Below, piece after piece: positions 33,946 through 45,781 of a stretch of 64,000 bases of DNA. The notes under the pieces were generated by a model, which was not told the DNA's origin, ran no database searches, and worked only from the letters and a program-made list of their open reading frames with translations. The DNA is taken from positions 38,702,230 to 38,766,229 of the forward strand of contig CM051516.1 of NCBI GenBank assembly GCA_028015205.1. Reading direction: 5' to 3'. The DNA comes from Mytilisepta virgata (taxonomy: Eukaryota > Mollusca > Bivalvia > Mytilida > Mytilidae). Made by a program: the position numbers and the translations under genes. Each line of letters starts with the position of its first letter. Within the stretch, counting starts at the first letter, position 1.

Positions 33946-34048
33946 GTAGTGAGATTTTTCTTCGGCACTACGCTGGGGCACCAACTCAAAAATAAGAATC
34001 AAGTTGAAAGATAGATTGCTGTATTAACTAAAACGAATTAATAATAAA
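33946..34048 (+). repeat. 103-bp direct repeat, left copy
   Basis: GTAGTGAGATTTTTCTTCGG to AATTAATAATAAA is repeated at 34418-34520 with about 8 differences. It brackets a Gag-like zinc-knuckle frame. Confidence 0.9.
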
Positions 34049-34356
34049 GTGTATGCTTGTAATCTGTCGGAGTCTCTCCTCTGCTTTTTCTCTGATTTCT
34101 GTTTTAGATCACCGTTAGTCGATTGAGTCCTGCATTTTCTCGAATAATGTCCGTTTAATCCACATTTGGAATACTTACTGTTTATTGCACGGCAAACATG
34201 ATATCCGTTAGACGGTATTCCGCATCTTATACAGTTTATTGTTGTTTTCGGTATGGTTGGATTAAATCTATGACGCATATATTCATTGACACAGTAACAA
34301 TTGAATGTTGGGCTTTCATAATATTCCATTATGAATAAGTACACGGGATCTTGCAA
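34024..34356 (-). pseudogene. Retroelement Gag-like fragment with damaged zinc knuckles
   Basis: The minus-strand frame (110 codons) contains CIRCGIPSNGYHVC and then YSKCGLNGHYSRKC. The second matches the CCHC knuckle C-x2-C-x4-H-x4-C except that the first Cys is Tyr; the first is a second, atypical knuckle. Paired knuckles of this type close the Gag proteins of Ty3/gypsy-like and some other retroelements. The tail is basic (LKQKSEKKQRRDSD). The frame runs into the left 103-bp repeat, where its stop lies. No protease or RT is adjacent, so this is a fragment. Confidence 0.55.
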
Positions 34357-34417
34357 TGCAAGTTTGTCAGATGTTGAATTTTGACGAAAGATTGCTCCGG
34401 GTTCTTACACCACTTTC

Positions 34418-34520
34418 GTAGTGAGATTTCTCTTCGGCACTACGCTGGGGAACCAACTCGAAAATAAAAGTCAAACTGAAAGATAAATTGCTGTATTAAC
34501 TAAAACGAATTAATAATAAA
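34418..34520 (+). repeat. 103-bp direct repeat, right copy
   Basis: It is the second copy of 33946-34048; start-to-start distance is 472 bp. It could be an LTR-like or 3'-end duplication of the element that supplied the Gag-like frame. Confidence 0.9.
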
Positions 34521-37378
34521 TTTAACAAATATAACAAGTCCAATAAATTCACACAGTAGAAAGAAAATAGAAAAAATGTCTCTACAACGGGTTCTGTATT
34601 TCGATGCCGGTTTCCGACTGTTCTTCCTTAGAAAACAAAGAAAAAACTGTGTCTTGAAGTAGCATTTAGATTCAGTAGTTGCATGAAATAATGCATTTGT
34701 ACAAAAGACAAACGAATTGCACTACATTGCTCTTTGCTATAAATTCTTCAACAATTTTCTGAAATTCCCCAATTTAAAACTTAATGACCGCTTATGGCTT
34801 CTTAAATTGTATAACAAGAAAAATAATGTGGCAACAAAAAAAAAAACCTACAGCTTAAAAAAAATAATCATTATTTGCAAGGAACGGCATCCATTTATAT
34901 CTATAAACTGAAAAATTATCAGTGTGAATCATATTATATTGATGTTATTTTATAACAACGTTATGTATCATATAAGACGCAATGAAATGTCAGCAAGCAA
35001 TATTCGAAGTTACTGCACTCATCACTGCACAATTGATTTAAAACCAGGAAATCATTGCAGATTAGTTGTGAAATTTTATATCATAAAATGGGTTAATCAC
35101 GAATCTTAATGAACATTATCCCTTGTATAACATCCATTATATTTGCAATACAAATCATTTTAAACATCGTAACATTAATAAATGATATGAATAAAACATA
35201 TTTAAAGAGATAAACATGAAACATGCCTGTTGATCAGTTGCACTATCCCATTTGGGGAATCTGAATACTGAAACGGTAATGATGTCTCGTCGACACATAC
35301 CCTTTTTGTCATAGAAATATGGTACAAGATACAGACTTGAAGACAAAACTTAAATAGGGAAAAACGAGAGCAAGCAAACAACAGAAACATAACACAAGAA
35401 TAAAAAAATATTAAGTCATCACTTATGAATAATGTACGTACAGTTTTACATATTGGCCTATCAGAATAATGTGATCACCGCATACAAAATTTATTCAATC
35501 GCATATAAAAATACAAATATCTTGTTTATTTATCTTACTTCTTTGATCACATTCGTTATCATGATTGATGGTGTTTATTTATTTAAATTATATACGATCT
35601 ATGGTAAGCTGATTTAGGCTCCCAAAAGGTACTTACATGTATGTGCGAAATATACGAGTAGAATAAGGAACACGTGGTGAAAGGGATTAAGATAGACGCG
35701 AAACTAAACCATTCTATACAAGAACATAAACAAAATGAAAAAATGAGCAAAAAGCCATTGTGTGACATGTTTACTATTTGAGTTGAATTACTTTTTACTT
35801 TCGTATTAGTTAATGGTAGATCCTTACTTGCTAAGTGACAATTTCTTCTTAAATTGTATTGATATATGCAGTTTTATGCATTTTGCGGATTCTAATTGAC
35901 AGCATCTACTTGGTACATTGTACAGCTTCGACTGTCATCTCAATTCATACCATCTTACCAACAACAACAAAACGGGATTGCTGGAGATAATACGTTATTC
36001 GTTGTTATAACTGCGAAACAATAAAGTTTTGTATGAAAAATTATAATTTCGATATTCGTTAAGAGTTGACAAGCTACTCGTGTTACATTTCCCAGGATTA
36101 TACCTATATTTTACATTTTTCATGTTTTCTTCTACTACACAAATGTAGTAAATTCCAGAGGTTAAAGATTTACTACCACCAATCTCTGGAACTTTAAACT
36201 TAAGGCATAGCATGTTCGCAGGTCAATAAAGGTTCCAAATATCGCCTTTTACCCGTTTATAAGGTTTTATAAGGTTCAAGCGTCGTAAGTGTATGGACAG
36301 TTATGTCCTATAATACAGCCGTTTCAGCTGGTGTAAGGTATGTCTTGCCCCAACTTTCGATAATTTCTAATCCTCCCACCACATGTACCTATAAAGTGAT
36401 TCTTTTTCAATTAAAACACATACTGTTCTTGCGGTTAAAATGAACTACTAGAGTAAAAAATATTATTTTGAAGGAATTTGTTGATGTGTAAACTCGCTCG
36501 ACTCACTCAAACCGAAAGGCTTTATGTGCACAAACTGCCGTACATGTAGTACTGTAAATGTAGTACAGCTACGTATTTTTTAGGCTTAGTATTACAAAAT
36601 GATCGCAATTACAGATAAGACAACAAATCTGTTTCGATACAGAACACTGGGCGTGTGCACACGATGAATAAGCATTCTCTATTAAAAAAAATTAATCTGT
36701 GAAAGTCCATTATTCTATCATTTTATATTCATAAATATTTGTTTTAATTATAATTACTTTCATTCTGAATTTAGCATATTTTTATTTCAAATTAGGAAAA
36801 CTGGTTAAAGTATTAACTTGGTTTTCCATTTTTTTTTGTACAACAGAACATAAGCAAAAACATTAAAAAAAATTAAATCGGACGTTCGTTCGCGATTTGA
36901 TGTGCTATGTCCCAGAATTGATCCAGACAATTATAACACAATATATGTTTTATATTTCACAAAAAGAAGAACCTCGACTTTAAACTCTTCTTGTACTTGC
37001 TTTTATAAACGGTATCGACTGTCTCGATCACAGACAGAAAGCATTAAATCATTGCCACATGCATATCAAGTCGACACGATATGCAATTATATTTTTATAA
37101 TAACTATTGATAATAATGAGAGGTCTTTTATTAGGTGCTATTATGTCTATGTAACACTTAATATCTTTCATAATATCTTGTAATTAAGTTATTACTGAAA
37201 ACAACAATTCAAAACATACTCAAAATATAACCATTCATAAATGATTTTTATTAAGATAAAAAATGTACTTGGCACTAGGGGAAAAGAACAATCTGGACAT
37301 TTACCAATCTCAACAATCAAGTGCGACATTAATGTTTGAATGAAAAAACGTATCGATTTAATTAACATGGGCATTTCG
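34521..37378. other. Non-coding; weak exon-like frames only
   Basis: Two minus-strand frames are noted but not called as genes. One (36213-35995) contains LTSGIYYICVVEEN, reminiscent of the Y-x-C strand of an Ig domain. The other (35768-35637) has a hydrophobic N-terminus ending at a GTAAGT donor. A single-armed relative of the 20.9-kb foldback element lies at 36455-36560 (GATGTGTAAACTCG). Confidence 0.35.
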
Positions 37379-37535
37379 TACGAAAGCTTTTTATGTATAT
37401 TTGGGTCAAAATTTGTGTTGAAGAAAAATTATAACTCTTGGCCACAATTTATTGATAAATCGTGACTAAACGAGATATAACGTTTTTTCTTTGTCATAAA
37501 TTTTTGACCGAAATAAGCTTTCGTAATTTCTCTTT
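37379..37535. mobile_element. MITE, relative of the palindrome-rich element at 24.3 kb
   Basis: TACGAAAGCTTTTTATG...TTTGGGTCAAAAAT-like sequence on the left is inverted at the right end (TTTTTGACCGAAATAAGCTT followed by TCGTA). The interior is AT-rich with one decayed TGGCCACA. Confidence 0.65.
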
Positions 37536-37539
37536 TATT

Positions 37540-38121
37540 TTTGGTTTATATGTATTTCTTTTCCTTTTGCTTCGCATCACGGTGCGGGGCTATTAGTTTC
37601 AGTAGACATACACGCCATCTTGAAATAATTACTGATCGCTGATTGGTTACTTTATGATGCAGACGAGATACAGCAACAGCCATTGGTTTAAATGAGATAA
37701 AGAATTACAGATTTTACTCGTTCAGGATAAGTCATCAAAAGCCGGAAAATTCACTATGTGTATATCAGTTCCGATCAACTGTCATTACATGTTTTTGTAA
37801 TATTCATATATTCTGAAATTCATTATTGAAATCAAGTAGTTAATACGTGTATATTTGCTTTGTTAATCTGCAATACACACGGTTTGTTTTGCTTAATCGT
37901 ATACACTATAATCCTATGTTTACAACAAAAAATGCATGATCTCTACTTTATAACTTCTGCCAATCTAGGCACACCTCCAGAGTCGTGTCTATTTGTTGTA
38001 TTTCATATCAATATCTAAGAATACCACAATTCCAATACTAAATCAACAACCACATGCTCACATATTACCATAAATTAAGATACAGCGAAGCAGTCCACAG
38101 CTTTTTAGAAAGCTAAATATT

Positions 38122-38172
<51 letters not shown>

Positions 38173-38798
38173 GAAATACGAGGTAAAACCCCTTTGTATT
38201 TTTGTGAAACAGGGAATATTGACATAAAACCATACATGTGATTAACAGATTAAACCACAGAATTTACTGTTATTTTAATACTTAATTAGTTTGTATATGT
38301 CAGTATCTTATAAAATGTGTAGTACTTCAACCGCTACAACAGTCTACTGTAGTTTTCTAACACCGGCAAAACAGAAGAGAAACGTGTGTTACGACGGTGG
38401 AAATATGTCCAATATTATTACTTATATTGGTACATTATGATGTATGAAAAAATCCCTTCTTGCTGACAAAAATCTATCTGTGGTGGAACGATAGTCGAAA
38501 GATTAAAAAATTCAAAGTTGAATTTAGATTAAACATTCATAAATCCAAGAGGAATAACTATAACAGATTATTAAACAAAATGCATGCAAGATTTATTCCC
38601 CCTTTTCAATAATCCATCACTTTCAATAGGGCTTAAAATATAAGTAATTTATAATATACCAACAAAATCGCCCATCCCGAACACTTAATGTTGAATTTTA
38701 GCTTTGTTTGTATTCATTTTATATTTCTGAAGCTTTTATTTTTTTGTGTTTTTGATCGCGATATATATTTCAGTTTTTTATTTTACCATTTTGTAATA
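37540..38798. other. Non-coding, with a T47 run
   Basis: Apart from the homopolymer at 38123-38169 I see nothing. Confidence 0.45.
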
Positions 38799-40169
38799 TC
38801 TATAATACTAAATTTACGAATTAGCCGAATAGGCGGCAAAACGCGTGATTCAAAATAAACGATGTATAGTTCAGATTATAAAGGTTACTATCGGATTTGA
38901 CAATCTGCATTTATAAATTTAAACTACGGTTTTGTTTATGTGCAAATGGAATTTGTATGCACTTTTCCGATATGAATTCTCCCAACGTATCCCTTAGAAG
39001 GTTCTCGAAGGCATCATTTTAGCACATTGATTAAAATAAACAAGTATGCACATATTTTTAATGTATTTCTGTTTGAAATTACGGAAGAAGAATAAAAAAA
39101 AATAAAAACATTCTCCTTCGAGTGGGATGTTTCCGCTTTATGTATTCAGGATTGTTTTTCTACAATAACGCAATTTCTCCTATCTGTAAAGGTTATGAAC
39201 TTTGAAGATAATGAAGAAGTAAAGTAAAGTTCAGAGGAATTCCTAACTTAGTTGTTTTTTGGATTGCTCGGATGTTTACCTTGCACAAAGTGATAAAACC
39301 AACCATTATCTGTTTTTAAATTATTTGTCATGTGACCTGTCTAAATATATCTCTACTGTAACCCCTAGATAAAAATATTTTTAACAAATGGTCATCTTTA
39401 TCATTAATGACGAAATTTATCTCGGACATCTTTGATAAATATAAACTTGGACAACACAAGCAGCCACACACTAAAAATGCTTTCACCTTCTAATTATTGG
39501 ATATATTTGTGAAATTAAGCCTCGATTGCCCTGCCCATGATGACAATGGAACAATTGGAACAATTATTTTCCAAAAATATGCTCTAACTAACTCACGGCA
39601 TCTTTTGAAAAATTCATCCGTCACTAAGGAAATGTTTACATCTACAATTTCATTTTCATATTTATTCTGAAGGAAAAAGGTAATGCATTATGAAATGTGT
39701 ATTTAATGAAAGCTTTTCGTCAAGTTCCAGTTCAGAATTAATTATAACAATAAAAATATTGACAATTTATGTGGTTGTGTTTTCGTCATAGATTTTGACT
39801 TTGATGCCACCTTAAGGTCCATTTTGGTAATTCTACGTGGCATACAGTCTACTGCATCAGTGGATACATCTTCGGTAGTAACGAACAGCCATGACAATTG
39901 GGTCACGATGACCTACATTTCACGCTTCATTGACTTTGGTTAAAGTCTGCATTAAAATTCATTTCTAACAATACTACATGCAGCACATATAGACATGAAA
40001 CTATCAGTTGATACCACCTACTTGACAGGAAAGTTTATGGAAGCCTGCCACATCATCCATATTGAGTTCCTGTTCCATGAATGGCATGGCCGCAACAAAT
40101 TTTTATAGTCAATATGACCACCACAAAAAAAAGCTTATTTTCCCGCGCTCGCGCGGGTTCAATGTCTAG
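38799..40169 (+). mobile_element. Non-autonomous Helitron, copy 2 (intact termini)
   Basis: It begins A|TCTATAATACTAAATTTACG and ends TTCAATGTCTAG|T. Eight bases before the CTAG is a perfect GC hairpin, CCCGCGC-TC-GCGCGGG (40142-40157), the termination signal expected near a Helitron 3' end. It is 1371 bp, with no transposase ORF, and inverted relative to copy 1 (28064-29444), about 9.35 kb away. An internal module (GTCAATGAAGCG on the minus strand, about 39930) is shared with the dispersed repeats at 7 and 31 kb. Confidence 0.88.
40142..40157 (+). terminator. Helitron 3'-terminal hairpin
   Basis: There are 7-bp perfect GC stems with a 2-nt loop, 8 nt before the CTAG terminus. In Helitrons this structure signals the end of rolling-circle transfer. 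Confidence 0.85.
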
Positions 40170-40564
40170 TATGATTGTAAGTTTGTCCCTAGATACTGTT
40201 TTCTACTTCAGTTTTGTACTTAACTAATGTTATTTTTTTAGTTTGGAGATTTATAATAACATCAAATATGCTTGTTTATTTCTGTCATACACAAAACTTC
40301 ATATAATGTTAAATTTTAACATTTTCTGCTTTATTTAAAAAATGCAGGAATATGATTTGATATAACAGTATTTCCTTGGTGTGTTTGTTCAGTTGTAGTT
40401 AATTACATATACTACAGCTGCAAAACTCTGATCTGAACTAATTTTAAATCTCTTTTGTAGCCAATTTTTGTTCGGAACAGATTTTGCAACTAGATTTGTG
40501 TCTATCCGAATGGAGCCATGCATACTCTTCACACGGGTTTATTTCATCTAATCACATTCCACGA

Positions 40565-41090
40565 AGGAGTTTTGCCACTTTCACCTGTATTTGTTTCACT
40601 CATTACCATTATAATCTGCCTCGTTATCGTAAATGATAGTATGCAATGCTTTTTTATGTTAACATATAGAAATGCTGTATTTAAGCAATAATAAGCTCAA
40701 GTTGTCTACTCATATAGATCGTGAAAGGAGGTGATTTTGGGTCAGCTGCCAAACATTTGTATTACTATCTGGACACCCAGAACCAAAACCATTCCAAACT
40801 CATTTACAGCTAAAAAATCTTTTTGGCCGATTGCGAGTGTCCTTCACGTCTCCCAAATCAATATTCATGTATTTAGAAAAATATTTTAGTTATTATTAGC
40901 AAATACTAAGCGACAACATACCACTACAAACCCGAAAGATTTCCAAAGGCATTGGGAGATTTTTTAACGGCCCTAGAAGTGAAATAAATGCATGGGAAAA
41001 TGGCTCTCTGTTGAATTTCTCAGCAAAACTTAAAAATTTAACCATAACCAATTGCTATAAATAAGAGAGGTAATTGGGCGTGTTATAATG
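40565..41090 (+). repeat. Dispersed repeat, plus copy (inverted partner at 43.77-44.32 kb)
   Basis: Shared phrases include CCAGAACCAAAACCATTC, GAGTGTCCTTCACGTC, TAGTATGCAATGC and GCATGGGAAAATGG, which occur in the reverse order and strand at 44320-43770. The copies are diverged and non-coding. Confidence 0.65.
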
Positions 41091-41307
41091 TCAATTTTAT
41101 TGTAAAAATACAAAGTTTAAACTCTAAAAATAAAAAATTATTTTGTTTAAAAAAATATATAAATGAATACAAATCATGTAAAATCAAATGCAGAACATTT
41201 ATTCAGAGTACAAAATCGGTTGTAAATTTGTTAAACTTTAAAGACAATTTAAAGTTCAAATACTGAAAGTTTTTTAACGTATTTTTATGAAACGCCAAAA
41301 CTGTTTC

Positions 41308-41463
41308 ATAGTGTAGATATTGAATGTGTTTTGTCACTTTGTCTTTACGTCCTGTCATTTCTACTTTATGTTATGTACAAGTGCCTTTATTTCCTGACAC
41401 TGCGTCTCTGTGTATGCACATAAAGACAAAGTGACAAAACACATTAAATATGTACACTATAAG
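41308..41463. repeat. Foldback element, ~43-bp arms
   Basis: AATGTGTTTTGTCACTTTGT (about 41323-41342) is inverted at about 41427-41446, and the pairing extends outward through ATAGTGTA. The total is about 155 bp. It is non-coding. Confidence 0.85.
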
Positions 41464-41841
41464 ACAGTTACGACGTTCCATATATCTTGGTTGAAGTATT
41501 GGTGAGTTGATTGATAGGTTCTCCTTTTGTGTCTGTAAAAAACAGTTAAAAAATAAAATAAAATTACAAAAGAGAGAGATGTTATCTTTGGTTAGATTCC
41601 TGCTCATAATGGACCTAATTGATGACTCTTCAAAGGATTTCTATCTTTTTGCATTATGAGGGTAAAGTAAAAGGATATTTGGCAAACAGGCCCTTCCAGA
41701 CAACTTGATGTCACTTTAAGTTTCGTTTGTGTTTTATAATGCTTTAGTTGTTTAGTTACGCGATACCACCAGGAATTCTCGTTCGTTGTTTTTATTAATA
41801 AAGACTAATCCGTACTGTTGTTTTTCTGCATGTTGGTTCGG

Positions 41842-41876
41842 CCTGGGACTATTATACTAAGTATAATAGTCCCAGG
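41842..41876. repeat. Perfect 35-bp palindrome
   Basis: CCTGGGACTATTATACT, one A, then its exact reverse complement: 17-bp arms with a 1-nt centre. I see nothing else in 41877-43400, including a 61-codon chance frame at 42358-42543. Confidence 0.95.
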
Positions 41877-43413
41877 TTTGGCATACTACTCGAGATACGA
41901 TTCACAACTTCATTACTATCTTCATTTTGTCTTTACTTGTTTCCTTTATAATAACTACCTCTTTCTGAGTTACCTGTTGATAATGTCGATATCAAAGTTA
42001 TAACTAATTGCTATAGTTTTAAATAATGACACCTGATGAGTGATAATTAGTTAATTCATGTAGTTAGTAAAAGTTGTTTTGTATAGATAACGTATTTGTA
42101 TCGTCTGCTTTAATTGTGCCGCGTTTGGTCTGACCAAAAATGGAAATCTTAAAAACATGACGAACTTATTTTTTTAAAATAATTATTCAATGGATTGCTG
42201 AAGTGGTTCATATTTAAGGTCTACCTGTAAAATCTTCAACAAATTAGAAGTTTTGTATATAGAGTGTGCTCTGAGGTCCACGGCCAATGCGACAAGCGGT
42301 CAAATTTCAGATCTATCTGGCTGGATTGAGCAGTGAGTTGTTTAACGTTTCGTTCGGTTGTTTGTGATTTGGAAGTGTAGTTTATCTCTGAATGTATTGT
42401 TTATTGACAGAATGTTTCCACGAATGAGATTGAATAGGTTAAGAATATTGAAAACTGCCACCTCTTTCTCTACTTTTTGGATTATATCTAAAGGCTTGTC
42501 TTATCGCTATTTACAAAACATACCGATTTATTCCTGTAGATAGTAAAATTAACATTCCAAACTTTCAACATTCAATCTTTTGTTTGTAATTACTGTCTTT
42601 GTGTACTATACTCGTGATACTATAAAATAGTAACTTCTGTTTTTATTACAGTATCTATTGATGGTTTTATTTTCTCTTGAGAGCTGTTTGTCTATAGACA
42701 ATCAAATATTTATACAATATACAACCGATGTTAATTAATCCTGTTTATCCAGTAATTCTTTATCAAAGCTATGCCTTCGATTTGTAGACGTTTTAATTAC
42801 AAAGTTCATTACGGAGTTCAATTGTTCCCAGGTTTTTTTTCTTAAAGATCACTATCTAAAACTATAAAAAATTAAAATTTCCAACCAATTTTTGAATTGG
42901 AATAGAAGATTTCAAAATTGAATAAGAGAACATCTTATCACAATACTATTACATGTATATTCTTTTTTCCTTAACATTTTGAGTGAGAAAAGATAAAAAC
43001 CTCGCATAAAATCCAGGGAACTGCACTTTTATTGTTGTTCTTCATCCCAAAGTCACAGCGATACTGCCAACATAGAGGTCCATAGCACATGTTATAGCGG
43101 AATTCTTTGCTAAATTTCTCTTAACTCTCGCATACATAGCAATTGATAACATTAAATATTCTCATTCTCATCTTTTTTCTTCAAAAATGCAAGAATGTGA
43201 ATCCCTGTAATATTATTTCCTTGCTCTGATTGCTGAATTCTAGTTCATTAAAAACAGGTGCAAAATTCGCTCTGAAATAATTTACAATATATTTCATAGT
43301 CAATATTAGTTCTAGCCATCTATCTAAATGAGTTAATACATACATTTATCATGTTTATTAACTAATGTGTTGAAATACAGTAAAAACTGTCTAGTTAATA
43401 CCAAACAGGAACT

Positions 43414-43469
43414 GGTCATTAATACAGGTCTAATACAGGATTTTCTGTATAAAACCTGTATTAATGACC
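43414..43469. repeat. Hairpin with 15-bp perfect arms
   Basis: GGTCATTAATACAGG (43414-43428) pairs with CCTGTATTAATGACC (43455-43469). The TAATACAGG phrase recurs in the neighbouring foldback element, so the two may be related. Confidence 0.9.
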
Positions 43470-43562
43470 CGTTTCAGACACATTGGATTGAATTAAATAG
43501 ACAATTTATAATGTATTTCAAGTCATTGGTTAATAAAAGTACTGTAATTTTAAGTCATTAAT

Positions 43563-43733
43563 TAATAAAGGTGTCATAAAATGGGTATTTTTATATAAAG
43601 CCTGTATTATGTCCTCGTACAATTGTATTGGGTCTCGATCAGCTGTATACAGCTGACCTCGACCAATACGACTGACTCGGTCATAATACAGGCTTTATAT
43701 GAAAATACCCATTTAATAACACTATAGTACATA
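43563..43733. repeat. Foldback element, ~75-nt arms centred on CAGCTGTATACAGCTG
   Basis: The arms contain AAATGGGTATTT...ATATAAAGCCTGTATTATG on the left and the complement on the right. They meet at a perfect 16-bp palindrome (43640-43655). The whole stretch could fold into one long hairpin. Confidence 0.88.
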
Positions 43734-43769
43734 TCAAACGAGAAATATTTTATCCAATCAGATTCCCCA

Positions 43770-44325
43770 AAGAAGTAGGACCATTTTCCCATGCATTTAT
43801 TTTACTTCTGGCGCCATTTCAAAATGTCTGGAGGAATAGCCTGGTATGTGGTCTCTAAAGATTTGCTAATACTAGTAATAATAAACAAGTAAGTTACTCA
43901 AATGCCAGATTATCGCTTTTAGAGACAGTTTACACTCAAATTTCCCAAATTAACGTCTTTCAGACGGTTTTTCGACGTGAAGGACACTCGACCAGAACCA
44001 AAACGAATTTTGGGCTGTAAGTGAGTTTGTATATCACCTTTCATAAGGCAGTAGAATGGTTTTGATCTGAATGTCCTTCTTGGCAATACTCCAAGAAGTG
44101 ATACAAATTTACCCAAATCGCCTAATTACACGACTTTTGCCTGTAACAAACTTTAAAAAAAAACAAAAACCTGTTTAAAAAGCATTAAATTTGTGTTTGC
44201 TAATATAAGAATGCATTGCATACAATTGTTTACGATAAAAAGTATATGTAGGTAAATATTTAAGATTAAAAATCAATGGTTATGAGTGAAACAAATGCAG
44301 AGGAAAGTGGCCCTACTCCTTTGGA
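43770..44325 (-). repeat. Dispersed repeat, minus copy (partner at 40.57-41.09 kb)
   Basis: It holds the same phrases in inverted order. A MITE follows immediately at 44357, and the ACCAATTG.TAT phrase of the family resumes after the MITE at 44520. Confidence 0.6.
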
Positions 44326-44356
44326 AATTACTATCCATATTGTAAAAATTTGACAA

Positions 44357-44520
44357 TACAATCGAACCTGCTCTAAAGGCCACCTCTATATAGCAAATTA
44401 CTGTCTATAAAGGGCACAATGAAAAATCCCATTCGTGAACATAGTATGTAAAAGTAACCTCTCTATAAAGGGCACCTGCTCTGGTCACTTAGCTGCCGTT
44501 TATAGACAGGTTTAACTGTA
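44357..44520. mobile_element. TA-flanked MITE, copy 1
   Basis: It runs from TACAATCGAACCTGCTCTA to TATAGACAGGTTTAACTGTA; the ends are imperfect inverted repeats bounded by TA. The interior has TATAAAGGGCAC repeated in both orientations. It aligns with the reverse complement of 51288-51474. Its size, TA site and lack of an ORF fit a Tc1/mariner-type MITE, but the termini differ from both Tc1 copies here. Confidence 0.75.
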
Positions 44521-44639
44521 ACCAATTGTTATGAATGAAAGATATAAGTGGGCGTGATATACGGTGTATGTTTTAATTTGTTTTAATGTGTCAATTGAAT
44601 ATGATGTCTTAAGATTTGTTTTGCTTTTAAAACATCTCA

Positions 44640-44815
44640 ATTATATATAGTTCGACTCCCACCTTAATTGACAAGGATTGCCAATTTTCCTACCGAGGGT
44701 CGGTGGTTCTTTCCGGATACTCCAGCGTCCCCCATCAATAAAAACTGACCGCCGCGAAATAGCCAAATGTGCTGAAATCGGCGTAAAACCCCAACTAATG
44801 AAACAAACAAACAAT
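44640..44815 (+). mobile_element. SINE, with possible B box and AAAC tail
   Basis: AGTTCGACTCCC (about 44650) resembles a B box. TCGGTGGTTCTTTCCGGATA, CCAATAAAA-like and CCGCCGCGAAATAGCC follow, and then the tail AAACAAACAAACA. The layout is the same as at 45782-45900. Confidence 0.65.
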
Positions 44816-45379
44816 TATATATACATCATGTCAATTGTAAGTTTCTCAAGTCTATTGAAATTAAACACACGCCAATAATATCAAATTCACTAAATAAGAT
44901 GGTTAACCTGGGAGTAACTAGAGACTCTTAGGACCCTGTAGCACTCACCTGGATTTCATTAGCCCACATAAAGCAAGCTCAATATTTCATTCTGGCAAAC
45001 CGTTTGATAAGTTGGTGGTGTTGCTTTATTTAAGTGTTTGGTTGTGACAGGCAGCTTAGTAAGTGGTTGGTGTTGCTAAATTTCTGATTATGTCTGACTT
45101 GGGTGGTGGATGATGTTAACTGTAATACTTTAGAAATGGGTCAAACAAAGTATCATTGATGTCAAGTTTGAATGACTCGGTGGTTTGCGAAAAAAAAGTG
45201 AATTTCGCCAAGGTCCAATGTTAAACAATATATATTTATTTCTGCCGTGGCCGCAAATTCGGTTGGCTGTCCAGATAAGTAGATTAAAAAAAAAAAAAAA
45301 CAGACCACAACAGGACAATTACAGCCGCATCTAGTTAAATTTGGCTTAAGGTGGATTAAAAAAAGATTTCAAGTGAATT

Positions 45380-45745
45380 TAAGGTCATGGGAAAAAATTC
45401 TGAAAGCAGACAGCCATATGTTCCTATGTTAAAACAACATCGATTTTGGCAGTCATCTTTGGTGGCGTCAAAAATACTAGTGATCGGATACAGTTTGAAA
45501 GTCGACAACCTAAGGACGAGTCCTCAAACTTTAGGTTCTAAATGGCTTAGTTGTTTCGGACAAGAACACTTCCAGTGAATTTTCGCATAGGGTATTATGT
45601 TATAATAAATTCTTCTTTCACGATCATCCTGATTGGCGACCGGGGTCATCGGATACAATTGTAAAAATACATATAAGGACAATTGCTGCCAAATTTGGTT
45701 TACATTTGGTCAAAAGGTAGACTCATTGGATGAAACTTTGAGAAG
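45380..45745 (+). repeat. Degenerate tandem repeat with (A/G)TCATCGGATACA phrases
   Basis: GTGATCGGATACAGTTTGAAAG (about 45480) and GGTCATCGGATACAATTGTAAAA (about 45644) are diverged units. A third, GGTCATCGGACACAATTCTGAAA, lies alone at about 46993-47015. Confidence 0.45.
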
Positions 45746-45781
45746 TTTGGTTTCAATATCCTCAGTACTGCATGTTCGAGG

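Noticed and set aside
35637..35768. Hydrophobic N-terminal exon on the minus strand ending at GTAAGT
   Set aside because: There is a good donor but low-complexity AT-rich coding and no matching acceptor exon was found downstream.
35995..36213. Ig-domain-like exon on the minus strand (SGIYYICVVEE)
   Set aside because: One suggestive strand, no consensus acceptor, no disulfide partner and no neighbouring Ig exons.
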